Positions 1 to 8,320 of a stretch of 64,000 nt of DNA are shown here, in pieces. The notes under the pieces are model-generated. The model ran no database searches. It worked only from the letters and a program-made list of their open reading frames with translations, and was not told the DNA's origin. Numbering within the stretch: position 1 is the first letter of the stretch; each line of letters begins with the position of its first letter. The translations under genes were made by a program, and so were the position numbers. Origin of the DNA: Methylacidiphilum kamchatkense Kam1 (lineage in GTDB: Bacteria > Verrucomicrobiota > Verrucomicrobiia > Methylacidiphilales > Methylacidiphilaceae); assembly GCF_007475525.1 (NCBI RefSeq), contig NZ_CP037899.1, positions 744,001-808,000 on the forward strand. The letters run 5' to 3'.

Positions 1-428
1 TAATTGGCAAGATGGTGCTTTGTTCCCGTAGAACAGTCCTGTATAGCTAGAACCATTAGACTACCTCCACCTACAGGAAAAGCAAAGGCAGGCCAAAATC
101 CGGCAACAGCAAATACCATGGGCTTATTTTTGTCGATAATAATCAGTGCATTACTGTGGTGTTGCTTAGCAGTCCTGATAAAATCTCTCAGGATGCCATT
201 GTTACTTCGAAAGGCGTCTAGTAAGCTTCCCTTATGAATTATGATTCCTTGTGGTATATATTTTTCAGGAGACCCATACACATAGATTTTAAATTTTGTC
301 TTGGGTTCTATGTAAAAGGCTCCCCCCTGACCTTTTATTATTTTTAATGGATAGTAATCTAACCATTTGTCGGTAGCCATCAAAAGAGATATCGGAGCTA
401 AGAGGAAAATAAGGATTAATTTTTTCAC
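1..428 (-). CDS. Secreted protein of unknown function, 3' part outside window
   Basis: The reading frame on the minus strand is open from position 428 to the left edge, about 142 codons with no stop, so the gene is cut by the window. It begins with GTG, directly preceded by an in-frame TAG. The first 18 residues (two Lys, then LILIFLLAPISLLMA) look like a Sec signal peptide, so the product is probably exported. The mature part begins TDKWLDYYP and contains a run of hydrophobic residues near GFWPAFAFPVGGG. I do not recognise the family. A good sigma-70-like promoter lies 67 bases upstream of the start. Confidence 0.6.
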   Translation of the reverse strand, partial: MKKLILIFLLAPISLLMATDKWLDYYPLKIIKGQGGAFYIEPKTKFKIYVYGSPEKYIPQGIIIHKGSLLDAFRSNNGILRDFIRTAKQHHSNALIIIDKNKPMVFAVAGFWPAFAFPVGGGSLMVLAIQDCSTGTKHHLAN

Positions 429-935
429 CTATCTATGATACATTGGTTGGCTTCAAAGTATGATACGAATGTTCTTCTTTTAACAATCATGTTGTCTATA
501 AAATTTAGAGTTGTGAATGTCAATGGCATTGAAGGAAGAATCCTTTGAATAAGGTTTACCTACACTTCGAGTTGATTAACAATCCATTAGATTCATTAAC
601 TAGATAAAGATGCTTAGCAATTAAAAAAAGGGAAATGAACCTATTTGAATCTATTATAAATCAACAAGGTGAGTATATGATCCATTATTTTAAAACCTGC
701 CAGAAAATAGATGATGGACATTTGTCCTGTAGCAGCTTTAGGTGAGAGCATTATGACAGTTGCTATGGGAAGAACTTTGCTGTCCATAATGGATCTTGTT
801 ACAGAGAAGTCGCAATCGAGCATGAATCGGAAAAGAAGAAAGTTTGCATAAATATTCTTTAAGTCTTTGCATTCTTTTAGCCTTGGTATGGATTGAGACA
901 GGGGTGAGGATTTAGAGCATTAAAACATTCATAAT
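429..935. other. Gene-poor interval
   Basis: About 500 bases between the left-edge gene and the SRPBCC gene. Apart from the promoter at 495-523 I see no supported gene. Short open frames of 46-60 codons on both strands near 640-850 match nothing I recognise and have no ribosome binding site; the stretch may hold decayed coding sequence. Confidence 0.4.
495..523 (-). promoter_or_regulatory. Sigma-70-type promoter for the left-edge gene
   Basis: On the minus strand TTGACA (523-518) and TATAGA (500-495) are separated by exactly 17 bases. The GTG start of the secreted protein lies 67 bases beyond the -10 box. Seen by eye; not tested. Confidence 0.5.
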
Positions 936-1376
936 CTAAGAAAGGGATTCTAGTTTATTTTTAAGGGCATGGTTCATCGATTCAAACCCTTTTCTCACTC
1001 TTTTTTCCATCATTTTCCAAAGTATAGGTAAAAGGAATCCATCGAATGTTTCATGATGAAGGAAGATAACGCTAAGGGGTCGATGTTCTGTCCATTCTAG
1101 AGTATGAATGCCCTTCAGGAAAAAAGGATGGATCAAATAACATTCCCAGCGAATAAGGGAAGGGAAAGAAACCGTCGTGATTTTTCCAGTCATTAAGACT
1201 GGGAAAGAAGATGGGGCTTGAATTAGCAATCTAAGAGGTTGTCCAGACTCCAGTTTTTTGAACCATATTTTCTTTATAAATGGATTCCAATATGGATAGG
1301 CAGAAAAATTAGATAGACAGTCCCAAAGAGCTTCTTTTTTTGCCTTGATTTCAATCTCTGTTGAGATTGTATACAT
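936..1376 (-). CDS. SRPBCC (polyketide cyclase/dehydrase-like) family protein
   Basis: 146 residues. The opening (ISTEIEIKAKKEALWDCLSNFSAYPYWNPFIKKI) and the later strand pattern match the helix-grip START/Bet v1-like SRPBCC fold, in which a pathway-unspecific cavity binds hydrophobic ligands. The W-D/N-P segment after the first helix (YPYWNPF) is the most typical part. There is no signal peptide, so it is probably cytoplasmic. It lies downstream of nrdDG on the same strand, 25 bases after nrdG, but nothing links the functions. The family is clear; the substrate is not. Confidence 0.7.
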   Translation of the reverse strand: MYTISTEIEIKAKKEALWDCLSNFSAYPYWNPFIKKIWFKKLESGQPLRLLIQAPSSFPVLMTGKITTVSFPSLIRWECYLIHPFFLKGIHTLEWTEHRPLSVIFLHHETFDGFLLPILWKMMEKRVRKGFESMNHALKNKLESLS

Positions 1377-1401
1377 CGATTATATAGAAGATCCGTATCT
1401 T

Positions 1402-2094
1402 TTAATAATTTCTAATAATTACCTTTTTTATTTTCTTAAGGGCATAATTTTTCCATTTTTCAATTATGTCCAAGTCGATTGGATGTTTTGTACTGTACGA
1501 TGGATCGACAAGTGGGGAGGCAGGAAGAAATTTTTGAAGAACATATTTTTTTGCCCCTGCGATAGTTGTTACCATGGACTTAAAATCATCAAAAGTTATG
1601 TCTTCGCTGACAAATGTTGTTCGAAATTCGTAATCTACATTCCCTTTTAGAAGTAAGGAAATGCTTTGAGTTATTTGTTCTTTTTCAATCGTAGATCGAG
1701 TGCTTTCTGTATACTTTTCAAGAGGAGCTTTGAAGTCCATTGCCACATAATCGATAGTTTTCATCAGTTTTTCTAAGACTTCAGGATGACTTCCATTGGT
1801 ATCGAGCTTAACCAAAAACCCCATTTTTTTTATGCTCCATATAAATTCCTCTAGATCTTCCTGAATGGTTGGTTCTCCTCCCGTTATAACGACTCCATCG
1901 ATCTTCTCTTTCCTAGCTTCTAAAAAGCGCCAAACTTTAGCCATGGGAACAAGTGTCCCGTATTGTTCTGGAATAACAAGCTGGGGTACATAACAATAGG
2001 GACAGCGAAAGTTACATCCTTGAGTGAAAACTACGGCTGCTGTTTTGCCTGGAAAATCAATAAGACTGAATGCATCAATGCCACCGACTTTCAT
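1402..2094 (-). CDS. nrdG: Anaerobic ribonucleoside-triphosphate reductase activating protein (radical SAM)
   Basis: 230 residues. It should use SAM and a [4Fe-4S] cluster to install the glycyl radical on NrdD. The radical-SAM motif CxxxCxxC is at C27, C31 and C34 (GCNFRCPYC), followed by the SAM-binding TGGEPT near residue 73. The N-terminal VGGIDAFSLIDFPGK is typical of the stand-alone NrdG/PFL-activase-like proteins next to NrdD. The gene starts inside the last 20 bases of nrdD, so the two are translationally coupled. The length is longer than E. coli NrdG (about 154) but usual for this subgroup. Confidence 0.9.
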   Translation of the reverse strand: MKVGGIDAFSLIDFPGKTAAVVFTQGCNFRCPYCYVPQLVIPEQYGTLVPMAKVWRFLEARKEKIDGVVITGGEPTIQEDLEEFIWSIKKMGFLVKLDTNGSHPEVLEKLMKTIDYVAMDFKAPLEKYTESTRSTIEKEQITQSISLLLKGNVDYEFRTTFVSEDITFDDFKSMVTTIAGAKKYVLQKFLPASPLVDPSYSTKHPIDLDIIEKWKNYALKKIKKVIIRNY

Positions 2095-3910
2095 CTAGTA
2101 GATAAGTTTTCCGAAGTTTAAATTCTTCCTGCTTTCCAGGGTTCCACTGATCAACCGGTCTTAAATAACCTACAACTCGAGAATAGACTTCGCAAGGCTT
2201 ACCACAACGTGGACAATGGGATTGTTCTCCTGAAAGATACCCATGTTCTGGACAGATTGAGAAAGTGGGAGTTAAGGTAAAATACGGAATCTTATACTTT
2301 GAACAGACAGTATGGACAAAGGAGCCAATTGATTCTGGTTCGTCAATTTTTTGCCCAAGAAAAAAATGAAGGACGGTGCCACCAGTATAGCGTGTCTGAA
2401 GTGCTTCCTGATGCTCCAGGGCGACAAATGGGTCAGTAGTAAAATTCACGGGAAGTTGGGTTGAGTTGGTGTAGAAGGGAGCGGCGCCTTTTTTAACAGC
2501 CTCTTCGTTGGCAACGAGGATCTGGGGGTATTTTCTTTTATCGATTTGAGCCAATCGATAACTTGTTGCTTCGGCGGGAGTCGCTTCTAAGTTGTAGTTG
2601 TTTTGGGTTTCTTTTTGGAAAGAGAGTAAAATTTCTCTCATCGCATCAAGAACTTTTATGGCAAAAACTTTTGCTTCAGGATCGGCAATGCTTTTCCCAA
2701 GGAAATTAAGGCAAGCTTCATTCATCCCCACAAGCCCTATGGTTGAAAAATGGTTGGCCCAGTAGGAGCCAAACCGTTGATAAATCCCTTTTAAGTAAAA
2801 CTTGCTATATGGATATAATCCCTTTTCCATCCACCCCTCAATAGCCTTTCGCTTGGCTTCAAGTGCCTTTTTTGCCAATTCCATGAGGTCTCGAAGCCTT
2901 GAAAAAAAATCAGATTCATTCTTAGAAAGATATCCAATCCGCGGTAAATTGATTGTGATCACACCGATAGATCCTGTTAAAGGATTGGAACCAAAAAGGC
3001 CTCCTCCTCTTCGTGCAAGTTGCCTTAAGTCTAGTCTTAATCGACAACACATGCTTCGGACTTCGTCGACTTTTAGTTCCGAATTGATGAAATTGGCAAA
3101 ATAAGGAATGCCGTATTTTGCAGTCATTTTCCAAAGAGCCTGAGTGGCTTTAGAGTCCCAGGGAAATTCAGAACTGATATTGTATGTGGGTATAGGAAAG
3201 GTAAAAACCCTTCCTCGAGCATCTCCTTCCAAAAACATTTCACAAAATACCCGATTGAAAAAATCCATCTCTTCTTGAAATTCTCCATAGGTTTCTCTTC
3301 TAGTTTTTCCACCTATCCGAACGGGCTCGTTTTGCAAAAAATGAGGCGGACGTAAGTCTATTGTCAAATTGGTAAAAGGAGCTTGAAATCCTACTCGTGT
3401 CGGGACATTTAAATTGAATAGGAATTGTTGGAGTTGTTGTCTAAGATCTTTTTCTTTAAGATTATCATAACGAATATAAGGAGAAAGAAGCGTATCGAAG
3501 TTCGATAAAGCCTGTGCGCCCGCAGCTTCTCCTTGTAAAGTATAAAAAAAATTGACAATCTGGTTTAAAGCTGAGCTCAAATGTAGGGGAGGACCACTTT
3601 CCAGCTTGGCTTCAGCCCCCATAAATCCTTTTTCAAGAAGGTCTATAAGATCCCAACCCATGCAATATACGCCAAGGACTTGAAGGTTATGGATATGAAT
3701 ATCCCCTTGCTCAAAGGCTTCTTTGACCTCATGAGGATAAATTTTATGTAACCAATAGCTTTTGGAAATTTTTGAAGAAATATAAAAGTTGAGCCCTTGA
3801 AGGGAATAAGTCATGTTGCTGTTTTCCTTAACCTCCCAGTCCTCTTTGGAAAGATATTTGTCCACAAGATTTATTTCTTCACTCAAGATGGGGCTTGGCT
3901 GCTGTTTCAT
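2075..3910 (-). CDS. nrdD: Anaerobic (class III) ribonucleoside-triphosphate reductase
   Basis: 611 residues. It reduces ribonucleoside triphosphates to deoxy forms by a glycyl-radical mechanism. The C-terminal radical loop RVVGYLRPVDQWNPGK places the radical glycine at G581, and four cysteines just before it (C553, C566, C569, C573) form the usual zinc site. The protein starts directly with the barrel region; there is no N-terminal ATP-cone, so allosteric overall-activity control by dATP is not expected there. It overlaps nrdG by 20 bases. A weak AAAGG lies just ahead of the ATG. Class III enzymes are destroyed by oxygen, so this is an anoxic or microoxic function. Confidence 0.92.
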   Translation of the reverse strand: MKQQPSPILSEEINLVDKYLSKEDWEVKENSNMTYSLQGLNFYISSKISKSYWLHKIYPHEVKEAFEQGDIHIHNLQVLGVYCMGWDLIDLLEKGFMGAEAKLESGPPLHLSSALNQIVNFFYTLQGEAAGAQALSNFDTLLSPYIRYDNLKEKDLRQQLQQFLFNLNVPTRVGFQAPFTNLTIDLRPPHFLQNEPVRIGGKTRRETYGEFQEEMDFFNRVFCEMFLEGDARGRVFTFPIPTYNISSEFPWDSKATQALWKMTAKYGIPYFANFINSELKVDEVRSMCCRLRLDLRQLARRGGGLFGSNPLTGSIGVITINLPRIGYLSKNESDFFSRLRDLMELAKKALEAKRKAIEGWMEKGLYPYSKFYLKGIYQRFGSYWANHFSTIGLVGMNEACLNFLGKSIADPEAKVFAIKVLDAMREILLSFQKETQNNYNLEATPAEATSYRLAQIDKRKYPQILVANEEAVKKGAAPFYTNSTQLPVNFTTDPFVALEHQEALQTRYTGGTVLHFFLGQKIDEPESIGSFVHTVCSKYKIPYFTLTPTFSICPEHGYLSGEQSHCPRCGKPCEVYSRVVGYLRPVDQWNPGKQEEFKLRKTYLLDESRWH

Positions 3911-3977
3911 TACCTTTTTAATGTGCCCAGAGGATATTCCAAAAACATCGTTTTGAGACTGTTTTAAGGCTAAGCTC

Positions 3978-4358
3978 TCAGAGGGCTTCCTGCATAATCT
4001 CTTTTAATATACTTTCAACTTCCTCTGCTATTTTGTATAATTGAGGAGCTTGAAACATTTCGATCAAAAGGCGAGGAGAAAGGCTAGCGACTATCCTTTT
4101 GTCTTTTTTTTCGTAAATGGCTATTCTACAAGGAAGTGCAGTTGAAACTTCAGGATTTTTCTCCAGGACTATTTTTGCAAACTTTGGTGAGCAAATTTCT
4201 AAGATAAGACACTTGTAGGATATAGGAAAGCCCTTCGTTTCTAAGGTCTTGGAGATATCATGGACTGTCAAAACTCCAAAATTTTTGGCTTTGGATTTTT
4301 CTTCCAATGCCTCTTTTAATGCTTCAATGCTTTTACTACTTTCGTATTCAATCAGCAT
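3978..4358 (-). CDS. DUF302 family protein
   Basis: 126 residues, no signal peptide. The order of segments (YESSKSIEALKEALEEKSKAKNFGVLTVHDI, then a SYKCLILEICSPKFAKIVLEKNPEVSTALPCRIAIYE core) is the DUF302 fold. In this family a conserved PC pair follows the second strand; here it is at ALPCRIAIYE. Its function is unknown; DUF302 proteins often neighbour sulfur or redox genes. It lies 67 bases upstream of nrdD on the same strand, so it may be co-transcribed with nrdDG. Confidence 0.75.
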   Translation of the reverse strand: MLIEYESSKSIEALKEALEEKSKAKNFGVLTVHDISKTLETKGFPISYKCLILEICSPKFAKIVLEKNPEVSTALPCRIAIYEKKDKRIVASLSPRLLIEMFQAPQLYKIAEEVESILKEIMQEAL

Positions 4359-4570
4359 AATGGATCCTTATTAAAAAATTAATCCTTACCGGTTTTTTTT
4401 CAATATGGTTGTAGAAGGGAAGTCGTCTTTTTATCAAATCGCTGGATAAATTATTTTTCTAAACTAATTTCAATGATTATTTTCAAGCAGTGAAGATAAA
4501 TACTTGCATATTTTATAGTTTTTTTAGCAAATAGAAACTCAACCAATAAAGATCAACAGGAGAAGATTCA

Positions 4571-5605
4571 TTGAGGATAGCCCAGGTTGCCTCTCTTTAT
4601 GAGCCTGTTCCTCCTCCACGGTACGGAGGTACAGAAAGGATAATCTCCTATTTGACTGAAGAACTTGTCAGCCAAGGACATGATGTAAGCCTTTTTGCAA
4701 GTGGGGATTCAAAAACCTCAGCCCGTTTAATTTCTATAATTCCTAGAGCCCTTTGGGAAGATGTTACTCCCTGTGCCAACCCCTCTATATATCATATCCT
4801 TTTACTTGAGGAAGTAATTAAGCATAAGGAAGAATTTGATATTATTCATTTCCATACGGACTTTTTTCATTTTCCAATTTTTCGAAGGATGAATGTTCCT
4901 CATTTAACGACTCCTCATGGAAGAATGGATTTCCCGGAATATATCCGTTTTTTTTCTAATTTTAACGATATGCCTCTTTCTTCGATTTCTTATTCGCAGA
5001 AAAAGCCATTACCTCTTGCCCGTTGGATCGGAACAGTCCATCATGGTCTTCCATTGTCTCTTTATCAATTAAACGAAAATCCATCTGATTATATTGTTTT
5101 TTTAGGGAGGATTTCTCCGGAAAAAGGGGTAGATGATGCCTTGCAAATAGCAAGGAAGGCGGGAGTAAAGTTGAAAATCGCTGCTCGTGTTGGGCTTGGA
5201 GATGATGCTTATTTTGAAAAACTATTACCTGAATTTAAAAAAGAAAATATAGAATATTTAGGCGAAATCACGGATAAGGAAAAAAATGAATTATTGGGTG
5301 GAGCGCTAGCCTTGGTATTTCCTGTTTGCTGGCCTGAACCATTTGGGTTGTCAATGATTGAAGCAATGGCTTGCGGCACTCCAGTCATTGCTTATCCATG
5401 TGGATCAATTCCAGAAGTAGTCGATCATGGGATTACAGGCTGGATTGTTAAAGATGTGGAGGAGGCGGTTGATGCTTTACGCCAGATTCACAAAATAGAC
5501 AGAAAGAAGTGTCGGCAGAGGTTCGAAATGAGGTTTTCTGCTCGAAAAATGGCCGAATCGTATCTTACTTTATATCAAAAGCTGATTGCAGGGCCCTCAC
5601 AGTAG
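4571..5605 (+). CDS. Glycosyltransferase family 4 protein
   Basis: 344 residues with the two Rossmann domains of a GT-B enzyme. The N-terminal GGTERIISYLTEEL is the acceptor-side loop. The C-terminal donor-side motif EPFGLSMIEAMACGTPVIA carries the paired glutamates (E-x7-E) of GT4 enzymes. It begins with TTG preceded by AGGAGA (4558-4563), which fixes the start although the codon is rare. It most likely transfers a sugar to a cell-surface or storage glycan; the substrate cannot be read from sequence. It is unpaired with other polysaccharide genes. Confidence 0.85.
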   Translation: MRIAQVASLYEPVPPPRYGGTERIISYLTEELVSQGHDVSLFASGDSKTSARLISIIPRALWEDVTPCANPSIYHILLLEEVIKHKEEFDIIHFHTDFFHFPIFRRMNVPHLTTPHGRMDFPEYIRFFSNFNDMPLSSISYSQKKPLPLARWIGTVHHGLPLSLYQLNENPSDYIVFLGRISPEKGVDDALQIARKAGVKLKIAARVGLGDDAYFEKLLPEFKKENIEYLGEITDKEKNELLGGALALVFPVCWPEPFGLSMIEAMACGTPVIAYPCGSIPEVVDHGITGWIVKDVEEAVDALRQIHKIDRKKCRQRFEMRFSARKMAESYLTLYQKLIAGPSQ

Positions 5606-5729
5606 GTGCTTCAAGTTGATATTTTTGCGGGTTGTAGGCTATTCCAAGAACTGGATTGCTAGCAGAACCATTTTTTTAAAAGTTTGAGGACTTTTCTTCC
5701 TTTCAATTATAGCGCGGCGCGGGAATACC

Positions 5730-5747
5730 CATCCCCTTCAGGGGATG
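5730..5747. repeat. Left-end subterminal hairpin of IS copy 1
   Basis: CATCCCC and GGGGATG are perfect 7-bp arms around a TTCA loop. This is the likely TnpA recognition hairpin at the left end. Confidence 0.65.
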
Positions 5748-5759
5748 TGATGAAAGCGC

Positions 5760-6170
5760 CTATTTACCTTGGCATTCATGTATGTATCGTCGGATAACCT
5801 CTGCTGACACGCTTCCCGCCGTACCCACATAGTACGCCTGCGTCCAAAGCTGCTCTCGTCCGCATGCCTTTTTGAGCCAGGGAAATTGCTCACGCAACTT
5901 CCTCGACGTATAGCCTTTCAGCAGGCCCACGATGGTGGCTGGCGCCCATCGAGGCGGCGCGGATACGAAGCAATGCACATGGTCGATGTCCATTTCCATG
6001 GCCAGAAGTGTAAATCCGTGTTGGACGCAACACTCCGCGATGAATCTCTTGCAGGCGCTCTCCACCTTGCCGGTGAGCACTTTCCGACGATACTTCGGAA
6101 TCCATACGAAGTGGTACGCAATTTGATAGTGCGTCCATCTGGTTTTTCCGGTTTGCAATGTATCGCTCAT
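5760..6170 (-). CDS. tnpA: IS200/IS605 Y1 transposase TnpA, copy 1
   Basis: 136 residues, the usual TnpA length. The HUH motif is H64-V65-H66 (DIDHVHCFVS) and the catalytic tyrosine is probably Y129 in VIRRYIHECQ. Start chosen at 6170 (MSDTLQTGKTRWTHYQIAYH), because an upstream extension to 6392 would run across the tnpB start and adds nothing family-like. The gene diverges from tnpB with 18 bases between start codons. It appears intact, so it may be active. Confidence 0.9.
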   Translation of the reverse strand: MSDTLQTGKTRWTHYQIAYHFVWIPKYRRKVLTGKVESACKRFIAECCVQHGFTLLAMEMDIDHVHCFVSAPPRWAPATIVGLLKGYTSRKLREQFPWLKKACGREQLWTQAYYVGTAGSVSAEVIRRYIHECQGK

Positions 6171-6188
6171 GTACCTAGAATAACAGGC

Positions 6189-7469
6189 ATGGAACGGGTA
6201 CGCATCCTGTCTCTCAAGGGAATTTCCAGGCGTTTGCAAGCCCTCATCCGGGATGGGCAGGCGGAGTCTGCTCGCGTCTGGACCCTGTGCCGGGACATGC
6301 ACCTTGCGGCCAGACAGAAAAACCAACCTTGGCCTGGCAAAAGGGAGTTTCACGAAGCCACCAGAGGTGGCAAATTCGCCCTGCACTCCCAAAGTGTTCA
6401 GCAGGTGTTCCGGGCATTTGACGCGGCGGTACAGTCAACCCGTGAGAATCGCAAAGCTGGATGCCGGGAAATCCGCTATCCATACAAGGACAAACGCTTT
6501 TACCCGCTGATGTGGCCGGCCCAGGCCATGTGTCTGGAAGAGAAGCGCATCGTGCTCCCGATGGGGCGCGGGCGTCACTCTTTGGTGCTTCCTCGTCCAG
6601 CGTGGCTGGAAAGTCCTCGCGCCTGCAAAATCGTCTGGAATGGTGTTCACGACGAACTGCATGTCAGCATACCGGAGACTGGTGGACCGCCGGATACCAC
6701 AGCGCCCGCCGAAAAACACGCCACGGTGGACCTTGGACAAATCCACCAAGCCGCAGTCGTCACGAATACCGGCGAAGCGCTGGTGGTATCCGGCAGAGGC
6801 ATCCGTTCCCTCAAGCGGTTGCACAGCAAACAACTGGGCGAAATCCAGAAAAAGCGAGCCAACTGCCAAAAAGGCTCGCGGCGCTGGCGCAAGCTCGGAC
6901 GGACACGTGCGAAGCTCACCCTGCGCCATAAACGCCGCGTCCGCGACCTGCGCCACAAAGGCACCCGGGCGGTGGTGGACTTCTGCGAGGACCGTGGCAT
7001 CGAAGCCCTTTTTGTCGGAAACCCGGACGGGGTTCGCCGCAAGCATGCTGGACGCCACCACAATCAGCGTATGAGCCAGTGGGAGTACGGCAAGGATATC
7101 CAGTATCTGGAACAAAAGTCGGAACAAGACCGCATCGCGTGCTTCACCGGGAGCGAAAGAGGTACGTCCAGCCGGTGTCCCGTATGCGGCCATCGCCACA
7201 AGCCCAAAGGGCGGATCTGGCGATGCAAAACCTGTGGATTTGAAGGCCACAGGGATATCGTGGGCGCTGTAAACATGCACCCCATCGCCTTCGGTCAAGG
7301 AGTGCCGTTCCCTCAACGCATCACGTATCTACGTCCGGGGAATCTCCGGCGTAGTAGTAGCCCGGACACGGGCCAACGTTGTCTAGCCGAATCGCAAGCG
7401 TCAAGCACCACGCCGGAGACGGCGCGGGTTCCCTCCGGGAGCAGCCCACGGCTTGCGATATGTGGTTAG
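6189..7469 (+). CDS. tnpB: TnpB RNA-guided nuclease of the IS605 element, copy 1
   Basis: 426 residues from ATG 6189. Upstream extension would be antisense to tnpA and is rejected. RuvC-I Asp is D181 (ATVDLG), the RuvC-III Asp is D356 (GHRDIVGAVN), and the zinc finger is C330-C333-C346-C349. At the RuvC-II position, where most TnpBs have E-D/N-L, this one reads VGNPDGV (276-282); the neighbouring QWEYG carries E299. The last ~65 residues are low in structure and rich in S, P, T and R, which fits an overlapping omega-RNA. TnpB proteins use that RNA to cleave DNA next to the element's insertion motif. Confidence 0.87.
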   Translation: MERVRILSLKGISRRLQALIRDGQAESARVWTLCRDMHLAARQKNQPWPGKREFHEATRGGKFALHSQSVQQVFRAFDAAVQSTRENRKAGCREIRYPYKDKRFYPLMWPAQAMCLEEKRIVLPMGRGRHSLVLPRPAWLESPRACKIVWNGVHDELHVSIPETGGPPDTTAPAEKHATVDLGQIHQAAVVTNTGEALVVSGRGIRSLKRLHSKQLGEIQKKRANCQKGSRRWRKLGRTRAKLTLRHKRRVRDLRHKGTRAVVDFCEDRGIEALFVGNPDGVRRKHAGRHHNQRMSQWEYGKDIQYLEQKSEQDRIACFTGSERGTSSRCPVCGHRHKPKGRIWRCKTCGFEGHRDIVGAVNMHPIAFGQGVPFPQRITYLRPGNLRRSSSPDTGQRCLAESQASSTTPETARVPSGSSPRLAICG

Positions 7470-7505
7470 AAGCCCATCCCCTTTAGGGGATATGGGAGTG
7501 TCACT
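7330..7505 (+). ncRNA. Probable omega-RNA scaffold, copy 1
   Basis: By analogy with known IS605 elements, the 3' end of tnpB and the right end form the guide-RNA scaffold, with the guide taken from the flank after 7505. The stretch is GC-rich with short complementary pieces (for example CCGG and GCCG blocks), and ends in the right-end hairpin. The 5' border is a guess. The predicted guide here would start with AGCCCTAGGATTT. Confidence 0.35.
7473..7496. repeat. Right-end subterminal hairpin of IS copy 1
   Basis: ATCCCC pairs with GGGGAT around a TTTA loop, extended by CCC/GGG with a small bulge. It resembles the left-end hairpin and is the likely right-end TnpA site. Confidence 0.65.
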
Positions 7506-7509
7506 AGCC

Positions 7510-8205
7510 CTAGGATTTGTCCGATTTTCTTTTAATTAACTCAGCTTCGATCAAGGTAGAGAATTCTTCTAGATTGGAGGGATTGGGAATTTTTTCTCCA
7601 TTGATGAAGAAATTTGGATTGCCATCCACTCCAACTCTAATAGCAGAAAGGCAGTCGGCAAGAATCCTCTTTCGAAGAGGGATTCCTTCTACTCCTTGGA
7701 GATCTTTTTTAAATTGTTCTTCGTTTAGTCCCAATTTTTTGGCATATTGGAGGAAGGCTTCAGTACAGGAAGATTTGAACGACCACTCTTTTTGATTGGT
7801 GAGGAGTAAATTAACCATTTCCCAGAATTTTCCTTGTCTGCCTGCAGCTTCAGCGGCCATGGAAGCTGGAAAGGCTTCAGGATGAGAGATGGAAGGATTG
7901 TGACGGATGATCCAGGAGAGTTTATCTCCATATTTTCTTTTTAGTTCTTGGAGGATAGGATAATAGGCTGCACAAATTGGGCATTCAAAATCGATATATT
8001 CAATGATCACAACTGGAGCATTCCTATCTCCCTGGATCCAGTCAATAGATAGGGGTTTAAGCAGTTTTAATCTTCCTTCTGGGGGCAAAGGAGGAAGAGG
8101 AGTAGAAGGAACAGGTTCGGAATTTTTGGATGCCCTCAGAGAAAAACAAGAGAAAAAAAAGAGTGGTAAGAAAATAAAAAGAATCTTTATGGATGACTTC
8201 ATCAT
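7510..8205 (-). CDS. Thioredoxin-fold (DsbA/DsbG-like) disulfide oxidoreductase, probable lipoprotein
   Basis: 231 residues. A hydrophobic N-terminus (IKILFIFLPLFFFSC) ends in a cysteine that could be a lipobox, so it is probably exported and perhaps lipid-anchored. The active-site CxxC is C75-P-I-C78 (FECPICAAYY), and the cis-proline region is GNPNFFING. A Pro-rich linker at residues 31-43 separates anchor and domain. The arrangement matches the Thioredoxin_4/DsbA-like group that makes or isomerises disulfides in periplasmic proteins. The IS at 5700-7505 sits directly after the stop codon and leaves the gene intact. Confidence 0.85.
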   Translation of the reverse strand: MMKSSIKILFIFLPLFFFSCFSLRASKNSEPVPSTPLPPLPPEGRLKLLKPLSIDWIQGDRNAPVVIIEYIDFECPICAAYYPILQELKRKYGDKLSWIIRHNPSISHPEAFPASMAAEAAGRQGKFWEMVNLLLTNQKEWSFKSSCTEAFLQYAKKLGLNEEQFKKDLQGVEGIPLRKRILADCLSAIRVGVDGNPNFFINGEKIPNPSNLEEFSTLIEAELIKRKSDKS

Positions 8206-8320
8206 GGTAACGAATAAACACTAATGGATAGCTATGAATTATTTTTTGTAAAGGATTCAAATTTTATCTTTTTTAAAGATTTTTTCTTATTTTAAATTAT
8301 GATTTCCCTTTAAACTTAAA

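Larger units (their letters stand above)
5700..7505 (+). mobile_element. IS200/IS605-type insertion sequence, copy 1
   Basis: About 1806 bases, delimited by comparison with the copy at 24553-26358: shared sequence starts at 5700 and stops at 7505, and the flanks are unrelated. It holds divergent tnpA (-) and tnpB (+), like IS605. It has no terminal inverted repeats; instead subterminal hairpins lie at both ends (5730-5747, 7473-7496), as expected for single-strand peel-and-paste transposition. It is much richer in GC than its surroundings, a sign of recent arrival. It ends four bases before the stop codon of the convergent thioredoxin-fold gene. Exact ends within the shared bases are uncertain by a few bases. 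Confidence 0.9.

Noticed and set aside
641-823. 60-codon minus-strand frame
   Set aside because: No ribosome binding site and no recognisable sequence.
5886-6188. N-terminal extension of tnpB by 101 codons
   Set aside because: It would be antisense to tnpA; TnpB-like sequence begins at 6189.
6435-7316. 293-codon minus-strand frame opposite tnpB (and its copy at 25288-26169)
   Set aside because: It is a shadow of the GC-rich tnpB gene; no family-like sequence and no start signal.
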